DNA of 50,234 nucleotides from Woeseiaceae bacterium (GTDB taxonomy: Bacteria; Pseudomonadota; Gammaproteobacteria; Steroidobacterales; Woeseiaceae): NCBI GenBank assembly GCA_030066625.1, contig JASJBG010000010.1:1-50234 (forward strand), written 5' to 3'. Positions 8,035 through 17,591 of the stretch are shown here, piece by piece. The notes under the pieces were generated by a model. That model was not told the DNA's origin, did not search any database, and was given only the letters and a program-made list of their open reading frames with translations. Made by a program: the position numbers and the translations under genes. Positions within the stretch are counted from its first letter, which is position 1. The number at the start of each line of letters is the position of its first letter.

Positions 8035-9570
8035 TCACTTCCGGAACATGTCGAGCATGCGACGCGTGACGGCAAAGCCGCCAGCGATATTGATACTGGT
8101 AATCAGTATCGTGAACGCTGCAATCCACATGATCAGCTTGTCGGTCGAACTGATCTGCAACAGCGCGCCGATCACGATGATGCTCGAGATGGCGTTGGTG
8201 ACGCTCATCAGCGGCGTATGCAGCGCCGGGGTCACGTTCCAGATGACCATGTAGCCGACGAAGCAGGCGAGCACGAACACCGTGAAGTGCGCCATGAACG
8301 ACGGCGGTGCGACGGCGCCGAGGCCGAACAGCGCGAGTCCGCCGATGGCCATCGCAGCGATCGGCCCGAACACGCTCGGCTTCTCCTCCTCGACGACCGG
8401 AGGCGGTGCAGGTTCCGCCTTCGGCGGCGCCGCCGACAGTTTCGGAGCCGGCGGCGGCCAGGTAGTCTCGCCGTCCTTGCAGACCGTCGCGCCGCGGATG
8501 ACCTCGTCCTCCATGTCGACGACGATGTTGCCGTCTTTCTCCGGCGTCAGGTCCGTGAGCAGGTGCCGCAGGTTGGTCGCGTACAGCTGGCTCGACTGTG
8601 CCGCGAGCCGGCTCGGCAGATCCGTGTAGCCGATGATCGAAACGCCGTTCTTCACGACGACCTGGTTCGGCTCGGTCAGCTCGCAGTTGCCGCCCTGTTC
8701 GGCGGCAAGATCAACGATGACGCTGCCGTCGCGCATCGACTCGACCATCTCGGCCGTGATCAAACGCGGCGCCGGCTTGCCCGGGATCAGCGCCGTCGTG
8801 ATGATGATGTCCACCTCTTTGGCCTGCTCCGCGAACAGCGCCATCTCCGCCTTGATGAACTCCTCGCTCATGACCTTGGCGTAGCCACCCTCGCCCGAGC
8901 CGTCCTCGTCTTCCTCGAAGTCGAGCATCAGGAACTCGGCGTCCATGCTCTCGACCTGCTCCTTCACCTCGGGCCGGGTGTCGAAGGCGCGAACGATCGC
9001 GCCCATGCTCTTGGCGGCGCCGATGGCGGCGAGCCCGGCAACGCCGGCACCGATGACGAGCACCTTCGCCGGCGGTACCTTGCCGGCCGCCGTGATCTGG
9101 CCCGTGAAGAAGCGCCCGAAGTGCTGGGCGGCTTCGACAACGGCGCGGTAGCCGCCGATGTTGGCCATCGACGAGAGGGCATCCATCTTCTGTGCGCGCG
9201 AGATTCGCGGCACGCTGTCCATCGCCATGACGGTGGCGCCGGTCTTCGTCAGCGTCTCGAGCAGCTCCGTATTCTGGCCGGGCCACAGGAAGCTGATCAG
9301 TGTCTGGTCGGCACGCAGGCCGTCTGCCTCACCGGACTCCGGGCCGCGAACCTTCAGGATGATGTCCGCGCCGCTCCATACATCGCCGGCCGATGCCGCA
9401 ATGTTGCAGCCGGCGTCCGTAAAGGCCTTGTCCGAGTAGCTCGAGGCGTCCCCGGCACCGGATTCGACCATGACCGAAAAGCCTAGCTTGATGAGTTTTT
9501 GGGCGACCTCGGGGGTGGTCGCGACGCGTCGCTCGCCAGCGTGAATCTCTTTGGGAACCCCGATTTTCAT
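8035..9570 (-). CDS. pntA: NAD(P) transhydrogenase subunit alpha (fused form)
   Basis: The 511-residue alpha subunit starts with the typical MKIGVPKEI and contains the NAD(H)-binding domain I (alanine dehydrogenase-like, with [19 protein letters not shown]), a proline/alanine-rich linker around residues 385-400, and about four C-terminal membrane helices (domain II part). The fused length equals the enterobacterial form; some bacteria split it into PntAa and PntAb, which is not the case here. A good Shine-Dalgarno (GGAGG, complement at 9578-9582) is 7 bases from the ATG. It forms an operon with pntB. Confidence 0.97.
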   Translation of the reverse strand: MKIGVPKEIHAGERRVATTPEVAQKLIKLGFSVMVESGAGDASSYSDKAFTDAGCNIAASAGDVWSGADIILKVRGPESGEADGLRADQTLISFLWPGQNTELLETLTKTGATVMAMDSVPRISRAQKMDALSSMANIGGYRAVVEAAQHFGRFFTGQITAAGKVPPAKVLVIGAGVAGLAAIGAAKSMGAIVRAFDTRPEVKEQVESMDAEFLMLDFEEDEDGSGEGGYAKVMSEEFIKAEMALFAEQAKEVDIIITTALIPGKPAPRLITAEMVESMRDGSVIVDLAAEQGGNCELTEPNQVVVKNGVSIIGYTDLPSRLAAQSSQLYATNLRHLLTDLTPEKDGNIVVDMEDEVIRGATVCKDGETTWPPPAPKLSAAPPKAEPAPPPVVEEEKPSVFGPIAAMAIGGLALFGLGAVAPPSFMAHFTVFVLACFVGYMVIWNVTPALHTPLMSVTNAISSIIVIGALLQISSTDKLIMWIAAFTILITSINIAGGFAVTRRMLDMFRK

Positions 9571-9638
9571 AGGTACGCCTCCGTCTGGACCGGCGTACTC
9601 TATCAGCTATACAGCGTGACTCACATAGGCCGACAGCC

Positions 9639-10172
9639 CTAGCGGCGGCGCGCTCCGTCGCGGCGTTGCTGCTGCCGCTGGCGGTCGCGCATCCGGTCGC
9701 GCATTTCGCGACGCTGTTCCGGCGTCATGTTGCGGACGCGGTCGCGGAGTTCGCGGCGCTGCTCCGGCGTCAGCCGGCCGAAACGATCACGAAGTTCCTG
9801 GCGCTGCTCCGGTGACAGGTTGCGGAAGCGCTGGAAGCTCTCGCGGATACGTTGCTGCTCATCGGGCGGTAGGCTCCGATAGTACTGCCACTGTTCGCGA
9901 ATGCGCTCGCGACGCTCGGGCGCCAGGTCCCGCCAGCGCGCGAAGCGCGTCTGCGCCTGCTGGCGCTGCTCCGGGCTCATGCCCAGCCAGCGATCGGCAC
10001 CCGTCGCCAGCCGCTGCTGACGCTCGCCATCAAGACTGTCCCAGTTGTCGGCGAAGCGACCCAGGACCTCCTGCTGCTCGGCGCTCAGGCTCGACCAGGT
10101 CACGCCCTCGTCGGCGTGGACCGTCGCGAACGCAAACAGCGCCGCCGCTATCAATGTCCATCTAGCCTTCAT
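9639..10172 (-). CDS. DUF3106 protein, periplasmic, PEQR-repeat rich
   Basis: A 177-residue exported protein. After a signal peptide (MKARWTLIAAALFAFATVHA) come several short repeats built on LSPEQRQELRDRF, LTPEQRRELRDRV and MTPEQRREMRDRM, then an arginine/glutamine-rich tail. This is the DUF3106 pattern. Function is unknown; such proteins are regularly encoded after an ECF sigma gene and a DUF3619 membrane gene, as here. I choose the ATG at 10172, which begins the signal peptide and overlaps the end of the 76-residue gene by 11 bases, indicating translational coupling. Confidence 0.85.
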   Translation of the reverse strand: MKARWTLIAAALFAFATVHADEGVTWSSLSAEQQEVLGRFADNWDSLDGERQQRLATGADRWLGMSPEQRQQAQTRFARWRDLAPERRERIREQWQYYRSLPPDEQQRIRESFQRFRNLSPEQRQELRDRFGRLTPEQRRELRDRVRNMTPEQRREMRDRMRDRQRQQQRRDGARRR

Positions 10173-10392
10173 CTTTGCTCTCCGTCGATTCTTCACCTTC
10201 CGGTACGGGATCGATCCGCTCGTCGGCATCCATGGCGACCTGCTCATCCTCGAAGATCAGCCATTCGTCGTCCGACTCCTCCCACATCCCCAGGTACTCG
10301 AGGAAATCCATCTCCGGGCTGTCGCCATCAGCGGCGAGTACGAGACCGCTGATGGCCAGCAGTGTTGCCGGCAGTACTTTGCTAGCCGACAT
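10162..10392 (-). CDS. Short acidic exported protein in ECF sigma operon
   Basis: A 76-residue protein with an N-terminal hydrophobic signal (MSASKVLPATLLAISGLVLA) followed by a strongly acidic mature part containing FLEYLGMWEESDDEW. The FLEYLG-W-DDEW element recurs, from memory, in small proteins encoded between anti-sigma-like and DUF3106 genes. It overlaps the membrane protein gene upstream by 11 bases and the DUF3106 gene downstream by 11 bases, so all are one translation-coupled operon. Function unknown; it could bind the basic DUF3106 partner, since one is very acidic and the other very basic (inference). Confidence 0.75.
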   Translation of the reverse strand: MSASKVLPATLLAISGLVLAADGDSPEMDFLEYLGMWEESDDEWLIFEDEQVAMDADERIDPVPEGEESTESKDEG

Positions 10393-10759
10393 TGTCCAGC
10401 ACTTCGGCGTCGGCCACGTCGAGCCAGCTGTAGAACTCGAGCTCCTCGATCATCTCGAGGCTGTCCTCGCCAATCAGGATTTCGAAGTCGGTCGCCGCCG
10501 CCGCTCCGTTGATCGTCGGCGTATCGACAGGCGCCGGGCCACGCAGCATCACGACCGCGACGAGGGCGGCCGCGGCCAGTCCGGTCGCAGGTGCCCAGCG
10601 GACCCATTCGGCGCGGCTGCGCGACGTCGACAGTTCGGCGAGCGCCGCCTGCCGGCCCTGATTGAGCTTGGACAGCGTGGCGGCATCGAGCCGGTCGACG
10701 CTGTCGTCGAACAGGGCCTTCGCCTGTTGCTCGAAGCGTTCGTCGTTTGCCTCTGTCAT
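10382..10759 (-). CDS. DUF3619-like membrane protein, probable anti-sigma factor
   Basis: A 125-residue single-pass inner-membrane protein: a cytosolic N-terminal ~50 residues (helical, FEQQAKALFDDSVDRLDA), one membrane helix around residues 55-73 (WAPATGLAAAALVAVVML), and a periplasmic acidic tail ending in EFYSWLDVADAEVLDNVG. The start overlaps the sigma factor stop by 4 bases. Topology and position directly after an ECF sigma gene fit an anti-sigma factor, but there is no zinc-binding HxxxCxxC motif, so the role is inferred from context. Confidence 0.75.
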   Translation of the reverse strand: MTEANDERFEQQAKALFDDSVDRLDAATLSKLNQGRQAALAELSTSRSRAEWVRWAPATGLAAAALVAVVMLRGPAPVDTPTINGAAAATDFEILIGEDSLEMIEELEFYSWLDVADAEVLDNVG

Positions 10760-11364
10760 TGCCAGTGTTCTCCCAGTTTTTCCCGCAGGCTGTGTACCGC
10801 GCGGGAGTAATGTGTTTTGACGCTGCCCTGGCTGACGCCCATGGCGGTCGCCGTGCCGGCAACGTCCAGGCCTTCGAAGGTACGCAGCATGAACGCTTCT
10901 CGCTGCCGCGTCGGCAGCTCGGCAACCGCCAGCTCCAGCTTGTCCATCGCCTGCTCGTTGGCCAGCTCCTCGTCGGGCGTCCGGCCGATCGGGTCGGGCG
11001 CGGCAGCAACGGGATCATAGCCGCCGTCATCTGCCGACGTGCGACCGAACCACACCATCACGCGGTTGCGGACGTTCTGCCGGCGATGCCAGTCGCGAAC
11101 GCCGTTTTGCAGTATCCGGTAGAAGAGCGGCGGCCATTCGTCCGCCGGGCGATCCGCGTAGCGGCGAGCCAGCTTGATCATCGCATCCTGCACGAGATCG
11201 AGCGCTTCGTCGCGGTCGCGCACGCCAATCTCCGCGATGCGCAGTGCGCGCCGCTCGACCTCGGCAAAGAACCGGTTCAGCTCCCCTTCGCGTTGCAGCG
11301 CTTCCGCCCCCGTCCGTTTCTCGCGGGATGACGATACCGCAAATACACCCACACAAGCGCTCAT
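10756..11364 (-). CDS. ECF-type RNA polymerase sigma factor
   Basis: The 202-residue protein has region 2 (DEALDLVQDAMIKLARRYAD, then WPPLFYRILQNGVRDWHRRQ) and region 4 with an HTH (LPTRQREAFMLRTFEGLDVA, then MGVSQGSVKTHYSRAVHSL). A ~40-residue linker separates them. It is the first gene of a four-gene operon with a DUF3619-like membrane protein, a short acidic exported protein and a DUF3106 protein. On the minus strand upstream, TTGATG and TAGATA spaced 16 bases apart make a modest sigma-70-like promoter. The first ~20 residues are variable, so a slightly later start is possible. Confidence 0.9.
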   Translation of the reverse strand: MSACVGVFAVSSSREKRTGAEALQREGELNRFFAEVERRALRIAEIGVRDRDEALDLVQDAMIKLARRYADRPADEWPPLFYRILQNGVRDWHRRQNVRNRVMVWFGRTSADDGGYDPVAAAPDPIGRTPDEELANEQAMDKLELAVAELPTRQREAFMLRTFEGLDVAGTATAMGVSQGSVKTHYSRAVHSLREKLGEHWQ

Positions 11365-11539
11365 TGATAGGCCTTCCTTGTCATGGTCCCCTTGACTCCC
11401 TGCCGGGGATATCTAACGTGTCTCAGTAACTCATCAACGCCCCGGAACGCCTGCGGTTGACAGTCAGCCGCGCATTTTTTGCTGCTGCTTATGTCAAACA
11501 AGGGTACCGACTCCGAGGCAAGCTATTGTTTTTATTGAT

Positions 11540-13738
11540 TTGAGCGAGTCTCCGATCCTGAATGTCGCGATCAACGTGCCGTTGTCGCGACGCTTTGACT
11601 ACCGTGCGCCGCCGGGCCCTGTGCCGGCCTTGGGATCGCGCGTGCTCGTGCCGTTCGGCCGCCGGACGCTGACCGGGCTCGTCGTCGGCACGAGCGCCGA
11701 GTCGTCCTTCGACGAGGGGCGGCTCAAAACCGCGCTCGAAAGCCTCGACGAGGCGCCGCTCCTGGCAGAGGACGACCTGTGGCTGATCCGCTTCACCAGT
11801 GACTACTACCACCACCCCATCGGCGAGGTCGCCGCGGCCGCGCTGCCGGCCCTGTTGCGCCAGGGCAAGGGGCTGTACCCGACGCTCGAGTTCATCACGA
11901 TCACCGATGCCGGCGAGGGCGCCGACGTCGAGGCACTCGCGAAGCGGGCACCGCGCCAGGCCGAGTTGCTCGAGACGCTCATCGACGCGGGCGGTGATGG
12001 TCTGGATGCCGACACGCTGACCGCGACGTTGCCGAACTGGCGTCGCGCGGCGAAGCCGCTGTTCGAAAAGGGGCTCGCGAGCCGCAGTGAACGAACGACA
12101 GGCCCGCGCGACGAAGCGGACGCGGCGCCGGCTACGCCCGGACCTGAACTCAATGCGGCACAGAGAGAGGCCGTTGCCACCGTGCGAGATGCCGACGGAT
12201 TTGCCGCGTTCCTGCTTGACGGCGTGACGGGGAGCGGCAAGACCGAGGTCTACCTGCATCTCATCCGCGATGTGCTCGATGCCGGCCGCCAGGCTCTCGT
12301 GCTCGTCCCGGAGATCGGCCTCACGCCGCAGCTCATTGACCGGCTGCAGAAGCGGCTCGGTATCCGTCCCGCGCTGCTGCATTCGGGACTCACCGATCTC
12401 GAGCGACTCGACGCCTGGCGGCGTGCGCGTTCGGGTGACGCAAAACTCGTGGTCGGCACACGCTCGGCAGTCTTCACGCCGCTGCCGAACGCCGGGCTCA
12501 TCATCGTCGACGAGGAACACGATCACTCTTTCAAACAGCAGGAAGGCCTGCGCTACTCGGCGCGTGACCTCGCAATTGCCCGGGCGAACCGCGCCGGCGT
12601 TCCGATCGTGCTCGGTTCGGCCACTCCGACCCTCGAGCTCATGAAGCACTGCGAGGACTCCAACTACACGCGACTGCCGCTGCCGGAACGCGCCGGCGGC
12701 GCCGAGCCGCCCAGCATCCGGCTGGTCGACCTGAATCGCTCGCCGGCCGAGGAGGGGCTGAGCGAGGTTCTCGCATCGTCGGTTTCGGACCATCTCGCCG
12801 CGGGCGGCCAGGCGCTCCTGTTCCTGAACCGCCGAGGCTTCGCGCCAACCCTGGTCTGCCCGTCCTGCGGCCACATTGCGGAATGCACGCGCTGCGACTC
12901 GCGGATGACGGTGCATGCGCGCGACCAGCGACTCAAGTGCCACCACTGCGGCTCGTCGCGGTCACTCGATGCAGCGTGCAGCGAATGCGGCGCGGAGGTG
13001 CGGCCGGTCGGCGCGGGCACGGAGCGGCTCGAGGATGCGCTGCGCAAACGATTCCCGGGAAGGACGATTACCCGCATCGACAGCGATACCACGCAGCACA
13101 AGGGCGCGATGGATGCCGCACTCGCCGCCGCTCGCGTCGGCGACGCCGACATCCTCGTCGGCACGCAGATGCTGTCGAAGGGTCATCACTTCCCGAAACT
13201 CACGCTCGTCGGCGTCATCAACGCGGACCAGGGCCTGTTCGGCACCGACTTTCGTTCCGACGAGCGCATGGCGCAGTCGATCGTGCAGGTGGCGGGCCGC
13301 GCCGGCCGCGAGAATGCAGCCGGCGAAGTCCTGATCCAGACGGCGTTTCCCGAGCACCCCTTCTGGCGCCGGCTGATCGATGCCGGCTATGCCGGTGTGT
13401 CCACCGATGCGCTCGAGGAGCGTGCGGCAACGCACTGGCCGCCGTTCTCCCGGCTCGCCCTGATCCGTTCCGCCGCGCACAAGAAGACCGATGCGCATGC
13501 ATTCCTGGATGCGGCCAGGCGTCGCATTGGCCAGACGGAGGGCGTTCGTGTGCTCGGCCCCGTCGACGCCGTGATGGCGCGGAAGGCCGGTCGCTATCGC
13601 GCGCAGCTGCTGCTGCAGGCCTCGGACCGGCGCGCATTGCATGCATTGCTCGGCCGGCTTCGTCCCGAACTCGAGGACGACCCGACCGCGCGGCGCGTCC
13701 GCTGGTCCATCGACGTCGACCCGATAGAGCTGTTCTAG
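11540..13738 (+). CDS. priA: Primosomal protein N' (replication restart helicase PriA)
   Basis: The 732-residue 3'-to-5' helicase recognises stalled forks and loads the replisome at non-origin sites. Visible parts are the N-terminal 3'-end binding domain, a winged helix, helicase Walker A GVTGSGKT (Lys234), the DEEH Walker B, the aromatic-rich loop KQQEGLRYSARD, and a zinc module of eight cysteines (CPSCGHIAECTRC, CHHCG, CSECG) inside the helicase C lobe. The start is a TTG at 11540; no ATG is available in frame upstream and the protein aligns with the family from MSESPILNVAINVPL. The 175-bp region before it is shared with the divergent ECF operon. Confidence 0.97.
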   Translation: MSESPILNVAINVPLSRRFDYRAPPGPVPALGSRVLVPFGRRTLTGLVVGTSAESSFDEGRLKTALESLDEAPLLAEDDLWLIRFTSDYYHHPIGEVAAAALPALLRQGKGLYPTLEFITITDAGEGADVEALAKRAPRQAELLETLIDAGGDGLDADTLTATLPNWRRAAKPLFEKGLASRSERTTGPRDEADAAPATPGPELNAAQREAVATVRDADGFAAFLLDGVTGSGKTEVYLHLIRDVLDAGRQALVLVPEIGLTPQLIDRLQKRLGIRPALLHSGLTDLERLDAWRRARSGDAKLVVGTRSAVFTPLPNAGLIIVDEEHDHSFKQQEGLRYSARDLAIARANRAGVPIVLGSATPTLELMKHCEDSNYTRLPLPERAGGAEPPSIRLVDLNRSPAEEGLSEVLASSVSDHLAAGGQALLFLNRRGFAPTLVCPSCGHIAECTRCDSRMTVHARDQRLKCHHCGSSRSLDAACSECGAEVRPVGAGTERLEDALRKRFPGRTITRIDSDTTQHKGAMDAALAAARVGDADILVGTQMLSKGHHFPKLTLVGVINADQGLFGTDFRSDERMAQSIVQVAGRAGRENAAGEVLIQTAFPEHPFWRRLIDAGYAGVSTDALEERAATHWPPFSRLALIRSAAHKKTDAHAFLDAARRRIGQTEGVRVLGPVDAVMARKAGRYRAQLLLQASDRRALHALLGRLRPELEDDPTARRVRWSIDVDPIELF

Positions 13739-13832
13739 CCGACTCTTCGGCTGACTCGACACCCGCGAAGTGGCCGACAGACGCCGGCAATCGCTGTAGA
13801 ATCCCGGTCCTTCGTTCCGGGCCCCACGACAC

Positions 13833-15626
13833 ATGAAGCTCACGGTTGCACAACTCGTTTCGGACGCGCTCGCCGCGCTGCCGGACCTCGCCGAGGCCGC
13901 CGCCGGCATCAAGGCCGTCGACACGCTCGAGCGCACCCGCGATCCCTCGCACGGCGACTTTGCATCGAACATCGCGATGCGCCTCGCCAAGCCCGCGAGG
14001 AAAAACCCGCGCGAGCTCGCGGCGATTATCGTCGCCGCCCTGCCGGAAACGGACGCGATCGCGAAGACCGACGTCGCCGGACCCGGCTTCATCAATTTCA
14101 CGCTGAGCCCGACCGCGTTCCACGCGGAGATCGAGACGATCCTCGACCGCGGCCACGAGTACGGGCGGCGCCCGCACCGCAACTCGCCGAAGATCCTGCT
14201 CGAGTTCGTGTCGGCAAACCCGACGGGGCCGCTGCATGTCGGTCACGGCCGCCACGCCGCCTACGGCGCGACGGTCGGCAACCTGCTCGAGGCCATGGGC
14301 TACCCGGTATCGCGCGAGTACTACGTCAACGACGCGGGCCGGCAGATGGACATCCTGGGCGTCAGCGTCTGGCTGCGCTGGCTGGAGGCACAAGGCACCG
14401 CCGTACCGTTTCCGGGTGCAGGTTATCGCGGCGACTACATTCGTGACATCGCGGCGAACATTGACGCGACGGGCATAGCCGTCAGCGAGGCCGACGCCGT
14501 GCTCGACGGCGTGGCAGCCGACGGCGGTAAGGATAAGCCCGACGACACCGCGGAGGTACGCGCCGCGAACAAGGCCGCCCGTGAAACCTACGTCGGTGTG
14601 CTGGTCGATCGTGCGAAGGCGCTGCTCGGCGACGATGGCTTCGATCGAGTCCGCCAGCAGTCGCTCGAGGCGATTCGCGCCGACATCGAAGACGACCTCG
14701 CCGAGTTCGGCGTGGTCTTCGATACCTGGTACTCGGAGCAAAGCCTGACGAAGACCGGCCGCATCGACGACGCGCTTGCCGTTCTTCGCGATCGCCACAT
14801 GCTCTACGAGCGCGACGGTGCAGAGTGGTTCCCGGCAACGAACTTCGGTGACGAAAAAGATCGCGTCGTCGTCCGCGACAACGGCGTGAAGACCTACTTT
14901 GCCTCCGACATCGCGTACCACTTCGACAAGCGCGAACGCGGCTTCGATCACCTGATTGATATCCTCGGCGCCGACCATCACGGCTACGTCGCCCGCGTAC
15001 GCGGCGGCCTCAAGGCCATGGGCTACGACGGCGACGACCTCGAGGTCGAACTCGTGCAGTTCGTGACCCTGTACCGGGGCGGCGAGAAGATGCAGATGTC
15101 CACGCGCAGCGGCGAGTTCGACACGCTCCGCCAGCTGCGCGCCGAGGTCGGCAACGACGCCGCGCGCTTCTACTACGTCATGCGCTCGAACGACCAGCAC
15201 CTGGACTTCGATCTCGACGTCGCCAAGTCGCAAACCAAGGACAACCCGGTGTACTACCTGCAATACGCGCATGCCCGTATACAGTCGATGCTGAGGAAGG
15301 CCGAGGAGGACGGCATTTCCGTAAGCCTCGACAACGGCCTTACGCAGCTCGGCTTGCTCGAGCTGGCCAAGGAACAGGCGCTCATGCGCGAGCTGAGCCG
15401 GTACCCGGAGATTATCGAGCTCGCGGCGAACAACCGTGCGCCGCAGACGCTGGTGCACTACCTGCGCGATCTCGCCAGCGAATTCCACAGTTGGTATAAC
15501 GACCATCGCTTTCTCAAGGATCCCGACGACCTGCGCGATGCGCGTCTCGTGCTCAGCGTCGCGGTACGTAACGTGATTGCGAACGGCCTCGGTATCCTCG
15601 GCGTCTCGGCGCCGGAGTCGATGTAA
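13833..15626 (+). CDS. argS: Arginyl-tRNA synthetase
   Basis: The 597-residue class I synthetase charges tRNA-Arg. The N-terminal additional domain (tRNA D-loop contact) is followed by the HIGH-equivalent HVGH at residues 135-138 within ANPTGPLHVGHGR, the KMSKS-equivalent KMQMS starting at Lys419, and a helical anticodon-binding C-terminus. The family's normal length is about 560-590 residues. The start ATG at 13833 fits the family. Its stop overlaps the ATG of the SPOR gene (ATGTAATGG), a pairing of argS with a SPOR protein common in gammaproteobacteria. Confidence 0.97.
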   Translation: MKLTVAQLVSDALAALPDLAEAAAGIKAVDTLERTRDPSHGDFASNIAMRLAKPARKNPRELAAIIVAALPETDAIAKTDVAGPGFINFTLSPTAFHAEIETILDRGHEYGRRPHRNSPKILLEFVSANPTGPLHVGHGRHAAYGATVGNLLEAMGYPVSREYYVNDAGRQMDILGVSVWLRWLEAQGTAVPFPGAGYRGDYIRDIAANIDATGIAVSEADAVLDGVAADGGKDKPDDTAEVRAANKAARETYVGVLVDRAKALLGDDGFDRVRQQSLEAIRADIEDDLAEFGVVFDTWYSEQSLTKTGRIDDALAVLRDRHMLYERDGAEWFPATNFGDEKDRVVVRDNGVKTYFASDIAYHFDKRERGFDHLIDILGADHHGYVARVRGGLKAMGYDGDDLEVELVQFVTLYRGGEKMQMSTRSGEFDTLRQLRAEVGNDAARFYYVMRSNDQHLDFDLDVAKSQTKDNPVYYLQYAHARIQSMLRKAEEDGISVSLDNGLTQLGLLELAKEQALMRELSRYPEIIELAANNRAPQTLVHYLRDLASEFHSWYNDHRFLKDPDDLRDARLVLSVAVRNVIANGLGILGVSAPESM

Positions 15627-16198
15627 TGGCCAAACGTCGCAAGCGCAAAACGAGCCGCAAGAAACAGCCGGAGTACCCGGGCTGGGCCTGGGGCGTCTTC
15701 GGCCTCGCCGTCGGTCTCTCCGTTGCCGCGGCCGTATGGGTCAGCGACCGACGGCCGTCGAGCGTCGCAGCGCAGGAGCCGGCCAGTCTCGATAACGCAC
15801 TCGACGACAACGGCGAAACCACGACCGTGGCGACCGCCGAGCCCGAGCCTCGCCCGGAGAGCCGTTTCGATTTCTACGAAATGCTGCCGAGCGCCGAGCT
15901 GATCGTCTCGGACGTCGATCCGGAGATCGCGGCCGACGTCGAACCGCAGGCCGTGGTCGAACCCGGCCGCTACGTGCTGCAGGCCGGTTCGTTCACCGAG
16001 TTCGCTGATGCCGAGCGTCGCCGCGCGGAGCTCGCGCTGCAGGGCATCGAGGCCAAGATCCAGCGCGTTACGATCGACGACAGGACCTTTCACCGCGTCC
16101 GTATCGGCCCGACCTCCGATCTGGACGAGCTGAACATGCTGCGCAGCCGGCTGCGGGCTGCGAAGATCGACGTCCTGAGAATTCGCTTTGTCGAATAG
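15626..16198 (+). CDS. SPOR-domain protein, FtsN-like
   Basis: A 190-residue bitopic membrane protein. A basic cytosolic N-terminus (MAKRRKRKTSRKKQ) precedes one membrane helix (about residues 22-42) and a periplasmic linker; the last ~80 residues form a SPOR domain (GRYVLQAGSFTEFADAERRR, then VRIGPTSDLDELNMLRSRL). SPOR domains bind denuded glycan strands at the division septum. The layout matches FtsN, an activator of septal wall synthesis, but the short linker makes a generic SPOR protein equally possible. It overlaps argS by 1 base and the CapA-like gene by 11 bases. Confidence 0.88.
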   Translation: MAKRRKRKTSRKKQPEYPGWAWGVFGLAVGLSVAAAVWVSDRRPSSVAAQEPASLDNALDDNGETTTVATAEPEPRPESRFDFYEMLPSAELIVSDVDPEIAADVEPQAVVEPGRYVLQAGSFTEFADAERRRAELALQGIEAKIQRVTIDDRTFHRVRIGPTSDLDELNMLRSRLRAAKIDVLRIRFVE

Positions 16199-17582
16199 CT
16201 GGCGCTGGCTCGTTACGGCCCCCGCGATGTTGCTCGCGGCCTGCGCGACGACGCCCGAACCCGAACCGCCCCCGCCCGAGCCGCCCGTCGAGGTAATCGT
16301 CGAACCGCCACCCGAGCCTGCGCCGCCGCCGGAACCCGACAAGCGCGACCTGCGGATCACGATCGCCTCGGTCGGCGACATGATGCTCGGTACGGACTAC
16401 CCCGATAATCGCCTGCCGGATGACGACGGTGTCGGCTTTCTCGCGGACGTTACGCCCTACCTCGCCGCCGCAGACCTCGCGTTCGGCAACCTCGAGGGTG
16501 TGCTCGTCGACGGTGGCGAACCCGGCAAGCGCTGCTCGAATCCGGCGGCCTGTTATCGCTTCCGGTCGCCGACTCGCTATGTCGACCATTTCGTCAACGC
16601 GGGCTTCGACGTCCTGAGCCTCGCGAACAACCACGCGCGGGACTTCGGTGAGTCGGGCCGCTCGATGACCATGCGGGTTCTTGCCGACGCGGGCATCGAA
16701 CACTCCGGTCGCGTCGGCGATTTCGCGAGTCTCGAGGTGGGTGACCTCAAGGTCGCCGTGCTCGCCTACGCCGTGACGCGCAATTCGAACATGGTGCTCG
16801 ACTACGCGTACGCGAAGGAGACCGTCGCGCGCTTCGATGCCAGCCACGATATCGTCATCGTATCCTTCCACGGCGGCGCCGAGGGCCGCGATGTCACGCG
16901 CGTACCGTTCGCCGAGGAGGAGTACTACGGTGAGCGTCGCGGCGACGTCGTCCGCTTCGCGCGCGGCGTCGTGGACGCGGGCGCCGACCTCGTCATCGGC
17001 CACGGTCCGCATGTCGTTCGCGCCATGGAGCGCTACAACGACCGCCTGATCGCCTACAGTCTCGGCAACTTCGCGACCTACTACGGCATCAGCGTTGCGG
17101 GCATCAAGGGTGTCGCCCCGATTCTCACGACGACGCTGGACGGCGAAGGCCGCTTCGTCGACGGCAGCGTCGTATCGACCGTGCAGATACGACCGGCCGG
17201 TCCGTCGATCGACCCGACGCAGCGGGCGTTTCGGCTGCTGCGCGACCTGTCCGGCGAGGATTTCGGTACGCCAGGCATCGAGTTTGTTACCGGTGGGCAG
17301 CTGCTGCCCGCCGAGCGACCGCCTCTAGAGCCCATCGTCTACGACCCCGAACTCGAAGGCGACGGCGGCCCCGTCTCCTGCACGGAGCCCTGGTTCTGGG
17401 AGCTCGAAACACGCTTCGGCACCGGCGATGGCATGGGGCACGGCCCGGACATGGGTTCGGACGAGTGGAAGTCCGTGATCGAGTTCAAACTCGGCATTCG
17501 CGACGACCCTGCCGTCCCCGACGTTACTTCGGCACGCTGGTGCAGCTGGGTCGATCGCTATGTGGACACGCTGCCGCGCTGA
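16188..17582 (+). CDS. CapA-family (poly-gamma-glutamate synthesis-type) lipoprotein
   Basis: A 464-residue protein with a lipobox (LLAAC, Cys19), then a proline/glutamate-rich linker (residues ~22-50) and a calcineurin-like phosphoesterase fold of the CapA type: SVGDMMLGTDY, FGNLEGVL, SLANNHARDFGE, SFHGGAEG, and GHGPHVVRAME. The metal-ligand Asp, Asn and His residues are retained. CapA takes part in capsule poly-gamma-glutamate synthesis in Bacillus, but many proteobacterial relatives have no capB/capC and an unknown role; neither is here. The TTG start at 16188 overlaps the SPOR gene by 11 bases, suggesting one transcript with argS. Confidence 0.88.
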   Translation: MSNSWRWLVTAPAMLLAACATTPEPEPPPPEPPVEVIVEPPPEPAPPPEPDKRDLRITIASVGDMMLGTDYPDNRLPDDDGVGFLADVTPYLAAADLAFGNLEGVLVDGGEPGKRCSNPAACYRFRSPTRYVDHFVNAGFDVLSLANNHARDFGESGRSMTMRVLADAGIEHSGRVGDFASLEVGDLKVAVLAYAVTRNSNMVLDYAYAKETVARFDASHDIVIVSFHGGAEGRDVTRVPFAEEEYYGERRGDVVRFARGVVDAGADLVIGHGPHVVRAMERYNDRLIAYSLGNFATYYGISVAGIKGVAPILTTTLDGEGRFVDGSVVSTVQIRPAGPSIDPTQRAFRLLRDLSGEDFGTPGIEFVTGGQLLPAERPPLEPIVYDPELEGDGGPVSCTEPWFWELETRFGTGDGMGHGPDMGSDEWKSVIEFKLGIRDDPAVPDVTSARWCSWVDRYVDTLPR

Positions 17583-17591
17583 GCATACCGC

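Noticed and set aside
11457-11485. TTGACA upstream of priA as a promoter
   Set aside because: The expected -10 position reads TGCTGC, and no better -10 lies at 16-18 bases.
13218-15506. Long open frame antisense to argS (over 750 codons); similar long frames antisense to topA, ntrY, fmt/def and pntA
   Set aside because: These are shadows caused by high GC in the third codon position of well-recognised genes; their translations lack domains and are Arg/His/Gly-rich.
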